NCBI GenBank assembly: GCA_022360105.1
Contig: JAKSDL010000127.1
Coordinates: 1 to 44,859 of the forward strand
DNA length: 44,859 nt
Source: Pseudomonadota bacterium
GTDB taxonomy: Bacteria; SAR324; XYD2-FULL-50-16; JAHJRI01
Direction: 5' to 3'
Shown: positions 8,626 to 16,046 of the stretch, piece after piece
Position numbering within the stretch: position 1 is the stretch's first letter
Layout of the letters: each line of letters starts with the position of its first letter
The notes under the pieces: model-generated
Seen by the model: the letters and a program-made list of their open reading frames with translations, nothing else
Databases searched by the model: none
Told to the model about the DNA's origin: nothing
Made by a program: the position numbers and the translations under genes

Positions 8626-9978
8626 TACCATGCTCAGTAGCTCTGAATTCTTTGGAAACTTCTCAAGTTTATCAAGCAGGAAGTCCATGGCATCCTGAGA
8701 ATTGGATGCAGAGAGTATCCGACGTAGTTTCCAGATATCCTGGGTATTTTCGAGCAATAGTTCTTCTTTCCTGGTTGAGGATCGATCGATATCCATCGCA
8801 GGAAAAATACGCTTTTCAGAAAGTTTTCGATCAAGAGTCAGTTCCATATTACCTGTTCCCTTGAATTCTTCGAAGATCACTTCATCCATGCGACTTCCGG
8901 TTTCAATCAACGCTGTTGCCAAAATAGTGAGAGAACCTCCATCTTCAATATTTCTGGCTGCACCAAAGAATCGTTTTGGTTTATGAAGGGCATTGGCATC
9001 CACGCCACCAGACAGGATTTTACCGCTGGCCGGAATAACCGTGTTGTATGCTCTTGCTAACCGGGTAATGGAATCCAGCAGGATCACAACATCATGGTTA
9101 TGTTCAACCAGGCGTTTGGCTTTTTCGATAACCATTTCCGCAACCTGTACGTGTCTTGATGCCGGCTCGTCAAATGTAGAGCTGACCACTTCACCACGCA
9201 CCGACCGTTTCATATCAGTAACTTCCTCAGGTCGTTCATCAATCAGCAGGACAATCAGCATCACATCTGGGTGATTTGTGGTTATGCTGTTGGCAATGGT
9301 TTGCAGAATCATGGTTTTGCCGGTGAAAGGCGGAGCCACAATCAAACCTCTTTGTCCTTTTCCAATAGGGCAGAACAGATCAATGATTCGAGTGGTTTTA
9401 TCGCCATCCTTTCTCTCCAGATCCATCATCTGGTCGGGATGTAACGGAGTTAAATTCTCAAACAGAGTTTTGTCCTTTGCTTTCTCCGGATCTTCAAAAT
9501 TAAGTTTTTCAACCTTTAAAAGTGCATAGTACCTCTCGCTTTCCTTTGGTGGCCTAACCTGACCTTCAATTGTGTCACCGGTTCTCAGGTTGAACCGTCG
9601 GATTTGCGACGGAGATACATAAATATCGTCCGGTCCGGGAATGTAGCTGAAGTCATGTGATCTGAGAAAACCAAAACCATCAGGAAGAGTTTCCAGGACG
9701 CCCTGGCTGTATATGGCACCACCTCTTGCCGTTTGGGCATTAAGCAAGGCAAAAATCAATTCCTGCCGCAGCATGTTGTTTGCGTTCTCAATATTAAAGG
9801 ACCTGGCCATGTCTTCCAGTTCCTTAATATTCATTCCTTTAATTTCAGAGAGAATGAGGGATTTAACGTTGCTGTTTACCGATACTTGGGAGGAATTTGA
9901 AGATTTTTTTCGGATTGTTTGAGAGTCTCTTTTCACATTATGCCGAGGTGAAGAATTATCTGATTTTGTACGTTGCAC
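8617..9978 (-). CDS. rho: transcription termination factor Rho
   Basis: Rho is the hexameric RNA helicase that ends transcription. The 453-residue product has a basic, low-complexity N-terminal tail of about 45 residues. Then come the SAP-like segment [16 protein letters not shown], the RNA-binding cold-shock domain ([15 protein letters not shown]...[24 protein letters not shown]) and the RecA-like motor. The motor has Walker [21 protein letters not shown], Walker [17 protein letters not shown], the Q-loop region and the R-loop [11 protein letters not shown]. The Walker A carries F-T where the E. coli protein has K-A. A candidate promoter lies about 180 bases upstream, leaving a long leader of the kind used for Rho autoregulation in E. 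coli. Confidence 0.97.
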   Translation of the reverse strand: MQRTKSDNSSPRHNVKRDSQTIRKKSSNSSQVSVNSNVKSLILSEIKGMNIKELEDMARSFNIENANNMLRQELIFALLNAQTARGGAIYSQGVLETLPDGFGFLRSHDFSYIPGPDDIYVSPSQIRRFNLRTGDTIEGQVRPPKESERYYALLKVEKLNFEDPEKAKDKTLFENLTPLHPDQMMDLERKDGDKTTRIIDLFCPIGKGQRGLIVAPPFTGKTMILQTIANSITTNHPDVMLIVLLIDERPEEVTDMKRSVRGEVVSSTFDEPASRHVQVAEMVIEKAKRLVEHNHDVVILLDSITRLARAYNTVIPASGKILSGGVDANALHKPKRFFGAARNIEDGGSLTILATALIETGSRMDEVIFEEFKGTGNMELTLDRKLSEKRIFPAMDIDRSSTRKEELLLENTQDIWKLRRILSASNSQDAMDFLLDKLEKFPKNSELLSMVNN

Positions 9979-10158
9979 AGTAATTTATGTTTATAAGGTT
10001 ATCGAATATTGGACAGAGAAGTGATTAACGAGATCAACCTGATTCAATGATATACTCTTGAAAGGCGAGCAGCGGATAGTTTGTCGTTGATTATTTTGGA
10101 AGAATTACCGTTAATGTAGCAATCTGAGGCGTGTTGCTTTGTTTGTCATCTTATTTAA

Positions 10159-10186
10159 GGTATATCTATCCAAAATCAAAAGTCAA
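10159..10186 (-). promoter_or_regulatory. candidate sigma-70-type promoter for rho
   Basis: On the minus strand TTGACT (10186-10181) is followed after 16 bases by TATACC (10164-10159). The -35 differs from consensus at one base. Predicted transcription would begin near 10152, about 173 bases before the rho start codon. It lies just past the end of the gene for the FtsK-N-like protein, so rho appears to be an independent unit. Confidence 0.5.
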
Positions 10187-10231
10187 CCTTTATTTTTCGG
10201 CTGCTTCAGACGTGAAGGGAGTCCAGCCTGA

Positions 10232-11158
10232 TTATATCTCTTCTTCTAGTTTTAAAAAAGCTTTGCTATCTGAATCATAACACGTTTCCCGGTACTTTTT
10301 AATAACTTGGCTTAACATTCTTTCTTCATGTTCCATCCGACCGGATGAATACGCTGCAAAGATACGGTCACTATGACCATTTTTACCCAAAACCGCATCC
10401 ACAGGGGAGCTAACCTTTTCAACCAGTCTGGCATCACCAAGTTTTTGTCTTGTTCGCTGGTATTTATTTATAAGCTTGTTCCTGGTTTTTTCCGACGAAC
10501 GGACAATAAGCATGGTCAGGGGAGACCACCAGTTAATCGCACCGTATTTGGCAGATTTTCGTACCAGTCCGGTTAATCTCATGACCAAACGGGATAGCAA
10601 TCCTGCCATTAAAAGTAAGCCGACCCAGGTTAAGATAAACAGGCTTGGGTCTAAGCGAATACCGCTGAAGTGAACCATTTGGTAAACGAAAAGAATCACC
10701 AGAGCGTATAAAACCCCGGGGAACTTGGATAGTGCTTCTACTGAAACGGCTCCCCATATCCCTGTTTCTTTTATCCCCGTTGGGATTTCCAGGCTAACTG
10801 CAACCAATGAAATCAATGAAACCAGTACAAGGATTTCCAACAGATCCGGTACAAAATGTTTTGGCTGAAGTATGGAGTGTTTACGAGCCAGCAGGATTAA
10901 TTGAACCGGGATGATGTATGACATCATGCCAAAGAAATCAAGCAAAAAACCCGCAAATAAGGCTCCCGGTAAACCAAGCCAATTTGAGATTTCATTTGCG
11001 GGTTGGAAAAGATTAAACGGATTGGGATCCAATGCGCTGTAGCTTAACAATGAAACCAGAATCAGTAGCCCCAATAGAAGCTTTAAAACAACAGACCTGG
11101 AAACAGGTCGGTCCGCAAAAAGGCTTTTGATGGGCTGATTTTTGAAAGGAATGATCAT
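10232..11158 (-). CDS. FtsK/SpoIIIE N-terminal 4TM domain protein lacking the motor
   Basis: This is a 308-residue membrane protein. Hydrophobic segments lie at about 24-41, 64-90, 106-123, 147-163 and 172-189. The stretch SYSALDPNPFNLF...NWLGLPGALFAGFLLDFFGMMSYIIPVQLI resembles the FtsK 4TM domain pattern (SxxDPsw...N..G..GA..Ad....fG). After residue 190 there is a basic, charged tail of about 115 residues and then a genuine stop; no Walker motifs or gamma domain follow. FtsK's membrane domain is known to act in divisome assembly, separately from the DNA translocase. It is the last gene of an operon (6 bases after the PHP phosphatase). It could be a dedicated division membrane factor or an FtsK relic. 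A full-length FtsK may exist elsewhere. Confidence 0.65.
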   Translation of the reverse strand: MIIPFKNQPIKSLFADRPVSRSVVLKLLLGLLILVSLLSYSALDPNPFNLFQPANEISNWLGLPGALFAGFLLDFFGMMSYIIPVQLILLARKHSILQPKHFVPDLLEILVLVSLISLVAVSLEIPTGIKETGIWGAVSVEALSKFPGVLYALVILFVYQMVHFSGIRLDPSLFILTWVGLLLMAGLLSRLVMRLTGLVRKSAKYGAINWWSPLTMLIVRSSEKTRNKLINKYQRTRQKLGDARLVEKVSSPVDAVLGKNGHSDRIFAAYSSGRMEHEERMLSQVIKKYRETCYDSDSKAFLKLEEEI

Positions 11159-11164
11159 GGTTAG

Positions 11165-12001
11165 CTATGTTGTCGGCACGGCGTCGCCAGCTCTTTCAAG
11201 ATAAACGTCGTAGAATTGCCCAACGGATTCAACATCATGGGCGTCTGAACCGTAGATTAGTCTTATTTGATATTGCCGGCAATTTTCCATCATCGCGTCA
11301 GTAATGTACACATCGTGGCAGAGGTCTTTTTTTAGCCCTGCAACGTTATAATCCAAATCCCACCCTTGGGATTTAATTGCCCCAAATAATCGAGCAAAAT
11401 CTGGATTGTACCCGGTGTCATTGTATTCGATGGGATAGCGTTTTATAAATTTGCTAATCAATCCCAAATGACCGAGCCTTTTGTTTAACGAAGGATGGAT
11501 GGGATGATTTACCAGCGATTCCATACACTGCCAGTATGCCCGATGCACTTCTTCAGTTGATCCATAATAAGAAATCAGTTCAGATTCAAAAGTTTCGGGG
11601 GAATAGTCAATTGGAGCAATACCGTTTTTTCCCTTAATCATATGAATAGAAACAAGAAGATCATCGAGATATGAAAGATACCGCTCGGTAAACTGGTCAA
11701 AATGATCTTGAAAACCGTCTATAAAGTCAACTTCTAATCCGGCCAATACTTTAATCTTATTACTGTAAAACTTCTTAATATCCGACAAATGGGAGAAGTA
11801 GTCGTCCAATTCGTGCGATAGCAGGGTAAATTCTGCTGCCAGTTCCGGATCATCCATGATACCGGGAGGTAATGGTGCATGTTCTGTTATTGAGTATACT
11901 TCAAATCCCAGCTCAATAGCTCTTTCAACCATGACGTTGGTTTTTTCGCCACTGCCATGCCGACAAAACTCGGAATGGGTATGTCCGTCCCATTTTAACA
12001 T
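11165..12001 (-). CDS. hisK: PHP-family histidinol-phosphatase
   Basis: This is a polymerase-and-histidinol-phosphatase (PHP) superfamily hydrolase of 278 residues, a length typical of the HisJ/HisK class that removes phosphate from L-histidinol phosphate. The N-terminal metal motif is DGHTHSEFCRHG, right after the ATG chosen (MLKWDGHTH). An upstream in-frame extension of about 31 residues precedes the conserved fold and is unlikely. Further motifs are SITEHAPLP, GLEVDFIDG, SIHMIKG, LGHLGLI and the C-terminal YGSDAHDVESVGQFYD. It sits in a unit of HAD hydrolase, glutamine amidotransferase, this gene and the FtsK-N-like gene. No other histidine gene is nearby, so its in vivo substrate could differ. 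Confidence 0.85.
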   Translation of the reverse strand: MLKWDGHTHSEFCRHGSGEKTNVMVERAIELGFEVYSITEHAPLPPGIMDDPELAAEFTLLSHELDDYFSHLSDIKKFYSNKIKVLAGLEVDFIDGFQDHFDQFTERYLSYLDDLLVSIHMIKGKNGIAPIDYSPETFESELISYYGSTEEVHRAYWQCMESLVNHPIHPSLNKRLGHLGLISKFIKRYPIEYNDTGYNPDFARLFGAIKSQGWDLDYNVAGLKKDLCHDVYITDAMMENCRQYQIRLIYGSDAHDVESVGQFYDVYLERAGDAVPTT

Positions 12002-12054
12002 TATAACCCAATTGATTGATGTAAAAATGTAATTCTTTGAAGCGTTATTCGTTT

Positions 12055-12921
12055 TTATCGCTTGAGATAAGGCACAACCTGCTTGTTTATCCAATTCCTA
12101 AACTCGCAACGTTTGACATCTTGGTCCAGGACATCATCATCCACAGCCAGTTGCCAGCGAAGATCCTTCCTGTTCGGTTGTGCAAACAAATCCTTCAGCA
12201 AATTAACGTAAGTGATAAAATCCTCGTGCCCGGAAAAATAGCCTATATTTGTCAGTTTTTCTTCTCTTGCAATCATCAGGCTGGCCATTTCATGCAAATC
12301 GTACTCAGGGTGATATTGTGTTGCCCAAAACACGCCATTTTGGTGCCGCACTTCCATGGATTGAACCGCCGTAAAATCATTTCCTGAAAGGACAACCCCG
12401 CCTTCGGGAATTTCAGAAACCATGTCATCATGACTGATATAAGCATCAAATACACTCGCCTTGCCTTCATACATGGGATGATCTTTGCCTTGGTCTGTCA
12501 GTTGAATCTTCCTGGCAAATCCCATTTCACGACCCTTCGGATTTTCAACAACCTTTCCCCCCGCGGCAACCACGGCAATTTGCAATCCCCAACAACTACC
12601 CCAACTGGGAGTACCAATTTGGTAAATGCGTTTTGCCATCTCGATTTGATTGCTGACGCTGGGATTATCCGTATCGTTTACCGACAGATTGCACCCTGTC
12701 CAAATAATACCGCCATACACTTCCAATTGAGAATTGTCCGGCATGGACACACCTTCATCGCTCGGCAATAATATATCGTATTCTGCATCAGGAAGATAGG
12801 TCTTCAACATATTGGCATAAAGTTGCCAGGCAAATGCCATTCCTGCCTTTTCCAGGTCATCCCTGCTTTGCTTGGAATAACCGTCAATAATTAAAAAGCG
12901 AGCCGATTGATTGTTGTTCAT
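12055..12921 (-). CDS. class I glutamine amidotransferase-like protein
   Basis: This 288-residue protein has the type 1 GATase triad pattern: GSCWGLQ with the nucleophile C110, and QYHPEYD near residues 203-209 with the His and Glu. An oxyanion-hole-like GGIIWTGCNLSVND lies near 69-82. Stand-alone proteins of this kind resemble GuaA-like amidotransferase domain proteins that move ammonia from glutamine to a substrate or hydrolyse gamma-glutamyl bonds. The acceptor enzyme is not identifiable. It follows the HAD gene with only 3 bases between, and 53 bases separate it from the PHP phosphatase. I do not assign a pathway. HisH is unlikely because the nucleophile motif differs. Confidence 0.85.
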   Translation of the reverse strand: MNNNQSARFLIIDGYSKQSRDDLEKAGMAFAWQLYANMLKTYLPDAEYDILLPSDEGVSMPDNSQLEVYGGIIWTGCNLSVNDTDNPSVSNQIEMAKRIYQIGTPSWGSCWGLQIAVVAAGGKVVENPKGREMGFARKIQLTDQGKDHPMYEGKASVFDAYISHDDMVSEIPEGGVVLSGNDFTAVQSMEVRHQNGVFWATQYHPEYDLHEMASLMIAREEKLTNIGYFSGHEDFITYVNLLKDLFAQPNRKDLRWQLAVDDDVLDQDVKRCEFRNWINKQVVPYLKR

Positions 12922-12924
12922 TGG

Positions 12925-13686
12925 TTATCCCCGAGAAATATCGTCTATTAATTCTACCAAATACGAGTAATCCTTGCATATTGCTTCAGCTTTGGTATTT
13001 GAGCCCCCCCTATCCTTGACGACAGTGGTCAAAACGGCTTTTGCGCCTACAGCGTGGGGACCTGCCACGTCTTTCTCTTCTCTGTCACCTATATGGATAA
13101 AGCTTTCTGTCGGAAGGTTCAGTTGATTGCCGATACTTTCAAACACCCTGGGATCTGGTTTTGCACAACCTATCTCATCAGAAAAAGCAAAAGCCGAAAA
13201 ATACTTCAGCAAGTCGTATCTTTCCAGTATTTTTTTTAAAACCCTACCTGGAGAAAAGATGGTATCCGATATAACTGCCAGTTTATACGATTGGTGAAGC
13301 TCTGCAATAGCTTGTCTGATATCCGGAGCCAATTCCGGCATGATTTCCAGCTCCATCTCTTCATGCAAGCGCACCATTTCTTTCAAATCGTTTTCCGTTA
13401 CCTTCCTTTGAAGTCCTTTAAGAATAATTTCCAATCGTTCTCGAACTGTCCAGGTCACCCCCTGTTGATACCAGACATGCCTGAATGCAGCGTCAGCAGT
13501 ATCGTATGCCGTGTTCACGGACTCTTGTGAAATAGCTTTCGTTTTTTCCAGAAAGCTTCGAATGATATGCCTTCGTTCGACCGGCTTGCTGTTCATTCCT
13601 TTTGCTTGTCTGGTTTTCTCATCGGAATCATCAATAAATACGGTGTCCCACAAATCGAAAGTTATGACTTTAATCATGTCTGACAA
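12925..13686 (-). CDS. HAD superfamily hydrolase
   Basis: This 253-residue haloacid-dehalogenase-fold protein has motif I FDLWDTVF (nucleophile D11), motif II AVISDTIFS, a lysine in the EIGCAKPDPRVFE motif III region, and motif IV FIHIGDREEKDVAGPHAVGAKAV. A helical cap fills about 30-110, so it is the C1-capped type. The residue two after the nucleophile, normally the acid/base Asp of phosphatases, is Trp, as in some FDLWDTL-type and dehalogenase-like members. Phosphatase activity is therefore not certain. It is the first gene of a four-gene minus-strand unit and is tightly coupled to the amidotransferase. Confidence 0.88.
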   Translation of the reverse strand: MSDMIKVITFDLWDTVFIDDSDEKTRQAKGMNSKPVERRHIIRSFLEKTKAISQESVNTAYDTADAAFRHVWYQQGVTWTVRERLEIILKGLQRKVTENDLKEMVRLHEEMELEIMPELAPDIRQAIAELHQSYKLAVISDTIFSPGRVLKKILERYDLLKYFSAFAFSDEIGCAKPDPRVFESIGNQLNLPTESFIHIGDREEKDVAGPHAVGAKAVLTTVVKDRGGSNTKAEAICKDYSYLVELIDDISRG

Positions 13687-14091
13687 TAAGTTTAAGGTAA
13701 ATAGAATGGATCCGGAGGAGTTTTTTGACGTTAAACGTTTGTAGGTAAAAAAAACCGACTCGGCAAAGCTCGTATTCAGGGTTTCATATTATTCTGTATG
13801 TCATGGTCACCTGTCAATATAAGCTTTCACAATTCTCTTGTGTTTTGAGTGTAAATAAGCATCTTGTGATTAGATTTGCGTTCGAGAAGCTTGTTGTCAG
13901 AGCCGAGGTCGTTTTTCATTTGTGTTTTCGCGCAAAACGGGATATTGGGTAATCTTAAAAAACTGACGAGTTCGGCAAATATGCTTGCATTTTGCGTCAG
14001 ATCTCGTTGCAATCATCTAAAACAAGCGGATGATTCCCTCAGCACTTCCAGGTGCTTTATTTAGCACTTTTCACTTTTTGTGACCCAATAA
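13687..14091 (+). other. intergenic region between divergent HAD operon and lolA
   Basis: About 405 bases contain no convincing gene. There is a CTGACG/CGTCAG inverted repeat (13963-13968 with 13995-14000). Just before lolA, AGCAC, GTGCT and AGCAC occur in alternation (14041-14045, 14052-14056, 14063-14067), so two mutually exclusive 5-bp hairpins are possible, the second followed by TTTTCACTTTTTG. Both divergent units must have their promoters here. I could not pick a convincing -35/-10 pair. Confidence 0.5.
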
Positions 14092-14751
14092 ATGAGCAAC
14101 TATCTAAAACTACTAACTTTTTTAATCAGTTTATCGCTGACTTCACTTTTCACAACCGAAGCTCAGGCAGATATACAACTGCTTGAATCGACCATAAAAA
14201 ATCTTCGCCCCTTTACTTGCCGCTTTTCCCAGGTATACTATGATGCATTCCAACAAAGAACCGTCTCAGCGACCGGTGCGTTTTCTTTTATGCAACCTGG
14301 CTTGATGAAATGGAAATATGAAGATCCGGAGGAAATGCTGTTCATTGTTGGCCGGGAAAAAGCCTGGTTATATGATCCGGATCTGGAAAATGTGACCATA
14401 CAGGTATTGGAAGAGGTGTCAGGAATTCGTTCTCTCAGGTTTTTATCTGATGATAAAAGAATTAGTGATCATTTTACTCCAATGACACCGGAGAAAACAT
14501 TTCTGGATACCTTCAAGGATAGTCAGTTTATCTATCTGTCTCCACTAAAGAAAAATCAAGCCTTGGCAGAGCTTCAGATTGTTTTTGATGAAAAAAAACA
14601 TCAGATTTTGCAATTCGTTTTGGTGGACCACAACCGTAATTACAGAAAAATTACCCTTACCGATTTAATTTATGACCATAATTTGAAAGAATCCGATTTT
14701 GAATTTACAGTAACAGAAAGCATGGAAGTGATTCAGGGATTCGAGAATTAG
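14092..14751 (+). CDS. lolA: LolA-family outer membrane lipoprotein carrier
   Basis: This 219-residue periplasmic protein has a clear signal peptide (about 1-26, ending TTEAQA). The mature part follows the LolA pattern: a CRFSQVYYDAFQQRTVSATGAF start, then FMQPGLMKWKYEDPEEMLFIVGREKAWLYDPDLENVTIQ, and a C-terminal LIYDHNLKESDFEFT strand (LolA: ..l.n..ld...F.f..P.g..vi). LolA ferries lipoproteins from LolCDE to the outer membrane. In many proteobacteria lolA lies directly after ftsK; here the motorless FtsK-N-like gene lies about 3 kb away on the other strand. Confident at family level. Confidence 0.9.
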   Translation: MSNYLKLLTFLISLSLTSLFTTEAQADIQLLESTIKNLRPFTCRFSQVYYDAFQQRTVSATGAFSFMQPGLMKWKYEDPEEMLFIVGREKAWLYDPDLENVTIQVLEEVSGIRSLRFLSDDKRISDHFTPMTPEKTFLDTFKDSQFIYLSPLKKNQALAELQIVFDEKKHQILQFVLVDHNRNYRKITLTDLIYDHNLKESDFEFTVTESMEVIQGFEN

Positions 14752-14829
14752 CTGTTGTTCCGCTTTTTTAATTTAGGTAGAATTCGATACAATGTTAATA
14801 TTAAAGATTAATTTACTCAGGACAGCGAC

Positions 14830-15513
14830 ATGTTAAAAAGGATTAAATTCATTGTTCCGACGGTGATTTCATTATTGTTTGCTTTTGCTATACTTGCGCA
14901 AACCGCTGAAAAGAGCGAAAATAACAACAATGGAATTAGAGAAATCAAACCGGGCTTCCAGGTATTCCCGGATGGTAAATTGGGAAATACCTTGTATGCA
15001 AATAAAAAGAAACTGGTTACCCGGGAAGATTTAATTCTACGTGATGTTGTCGAAGCCCCCGAAGGGCATGTGTACTACGGCGTAAATGAATTGGATGAAG
15101 GGGTTTTGGGATATGCCGGGTCGGAAACTACAGAATTTACGGAACTAGAGGGTGGATTTTATGCCTTGGTGACTTCAGAAGGTAAACGACGATTGTACCG
15201 GATATCCTCAAAGAATGTGATCCAAGATCTTCTCCCCAGGTCCAATACTGCAAACGGCCTGGTATACAACAAAGTCAACAAGGCTGCTTTTTTCCATATT
15301 ACAAAAGGTGAAACAATTGAGACAGATGATGGCAGACAGCGATATCAATACACATTTAAAATCCATATTGTCAAAGATGGTATTGATGCCGTGACTCATT
15401 TGCCTGAAACAGTTTCTGACTTTAGATCGCGGCTTAGAATGAAATGGATTAACAGAAACACTCTTCAATATACTTTAAGCAATGATCAAAAAGAGACTAT
15501 TGTAATAAAATAG
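14830..15513 (+). CDS. secreted protein of unknown function
   Basis: I do not recognise this 227-residue protein. It has an N-terminal signal peptide or anchor (about 7-23: FIVPTVISLLFAFAILAQT) followed by a short Asn-rich linker. The rest alternates short beta-type stretches with charged turns and has no cysteine or repeat. It appears to be a soluble periplasmic beta-rich domain. A weak Shine-Dalgarno (AGGA) precedes the ATG. It lies 78 bases after lolA and 52 before the dksA-like start, in the same direction, and may share their transcript. Confidence 0.7.
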   Translation: MLKRIKFIVPTVISLLFAFAILAQTAEKSENNNNGIREIKPGFQVFPDGKLGNTLYANKKKLVTREDLILRDVVEAPEGHVYYGVNELDEGVLGYAGSETTEFTELEGGFYALVTSEGKRRLYRISSKNVIQDLLPRSNTANGLVYNKVNKAAFFHITKGETIETDDGRQRYQYTFKIHIVKDGIDAVTHLPETVSDFRSRLRMKWINRNTLQYTLSNDQKETIVIK

Positions 15514-15565
15514 CTGCTCTGTAGTTCCTTTGGTTGCTGTTATAATTTTTATGCAAGAGGAAATC

Positions 15566-15952
15566 ATGAAATTTTCAAGCTCTGAAGAATTGACACCTGA
15601 AGAAGTTGAATACTTTAAAATCAAGCTCGAAGAGATGCAACGACAGATCTATGATGAATCGGGGGAAACTGTTGAGCAAATGAAGAAGAGAAACAAGGAA
15701 TTCCCTGATCCTGGCGATCGAGCCCATTTGGAAAGCGAATCAATTACCACCCTGCGAATTCGGGATAGGGAACGTAAGCTGCTGAAAAAGATACAAGAGG
15801 CCCTGCAAAGACTGGAAGATGGAGAATACAACGTTTGTGAAGAATGCGAAGAGCTGATCCGCAAAGAAAGACTGGATGCTAGACCTGTGACAACTTTGTG
15901 CTTTAATTGTAAAGAGAAAGAAGAACAAATGGAAAAAACACAACACTCCTAA
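15566..15952 (+). CDS. dksA: DksA/TraR-family zinc-finger transcription regulator
   Basis: DksA-type proteins enter the RNA polymerase secondary channel and act with ppGpp. The 128-residue product has a long N-terminal coiled coil with D48-P-G-D51-R-A53 at its tip, the DxxDxA motif needed for activity in E. coli DksA. It also has a four-cysteine zinc finger (C91, C94, C112, C115). The start is the ATG five bases after AAGAGG, with MKFSSSEEL; an upstream in-frame start adds 12 unlikely residues. It is shorter than E. coli DksA (151), lacking part of the N-terminus. A paralogue elsewhere is possible, so the symbol is family-level. Confidence 0.87.
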   Translation: MKFSSSEELTPEEVEYFKIKLEEMQRQIYDESGETVEQMKKRNKEFPDPGDRAHLESESITTLRIRDRERKLLKKIQEALQRLEDGEYNVCEECEELIRKERLDARPVTTLCFNCKEKEEQMEKTQHS

Positions 15953-16046
15953 ATACCCAAAAAACAGCGAGTCTAAAAACAGATAAACCATTGAAACTTA
16001 AAGAAAAAATAAAAATTTATCATTTAATCAACGTTGGATTGTTCAT

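Noticed and set aside
9715..9735. TGGCAC followed by TTGCC, resembling a sigma-54 promoter.
   Set aside because: The spacing is one base too long and it lies inside the rho coding sequence on the opposite strand.
13827..14012. A 61-codon open frame on the minus strand between the HAD gene and lolA.
   Set aside because: No Shine-Dalgarno, no homology pattern, and it lies over inverted repeats and the probable promoter region.
13944..14089. ATTGGGT and ACCCAAT as a long-range inverted repeat.
   Set aside because: Seven bases separated by 132 bases is expected by chance in this composition.
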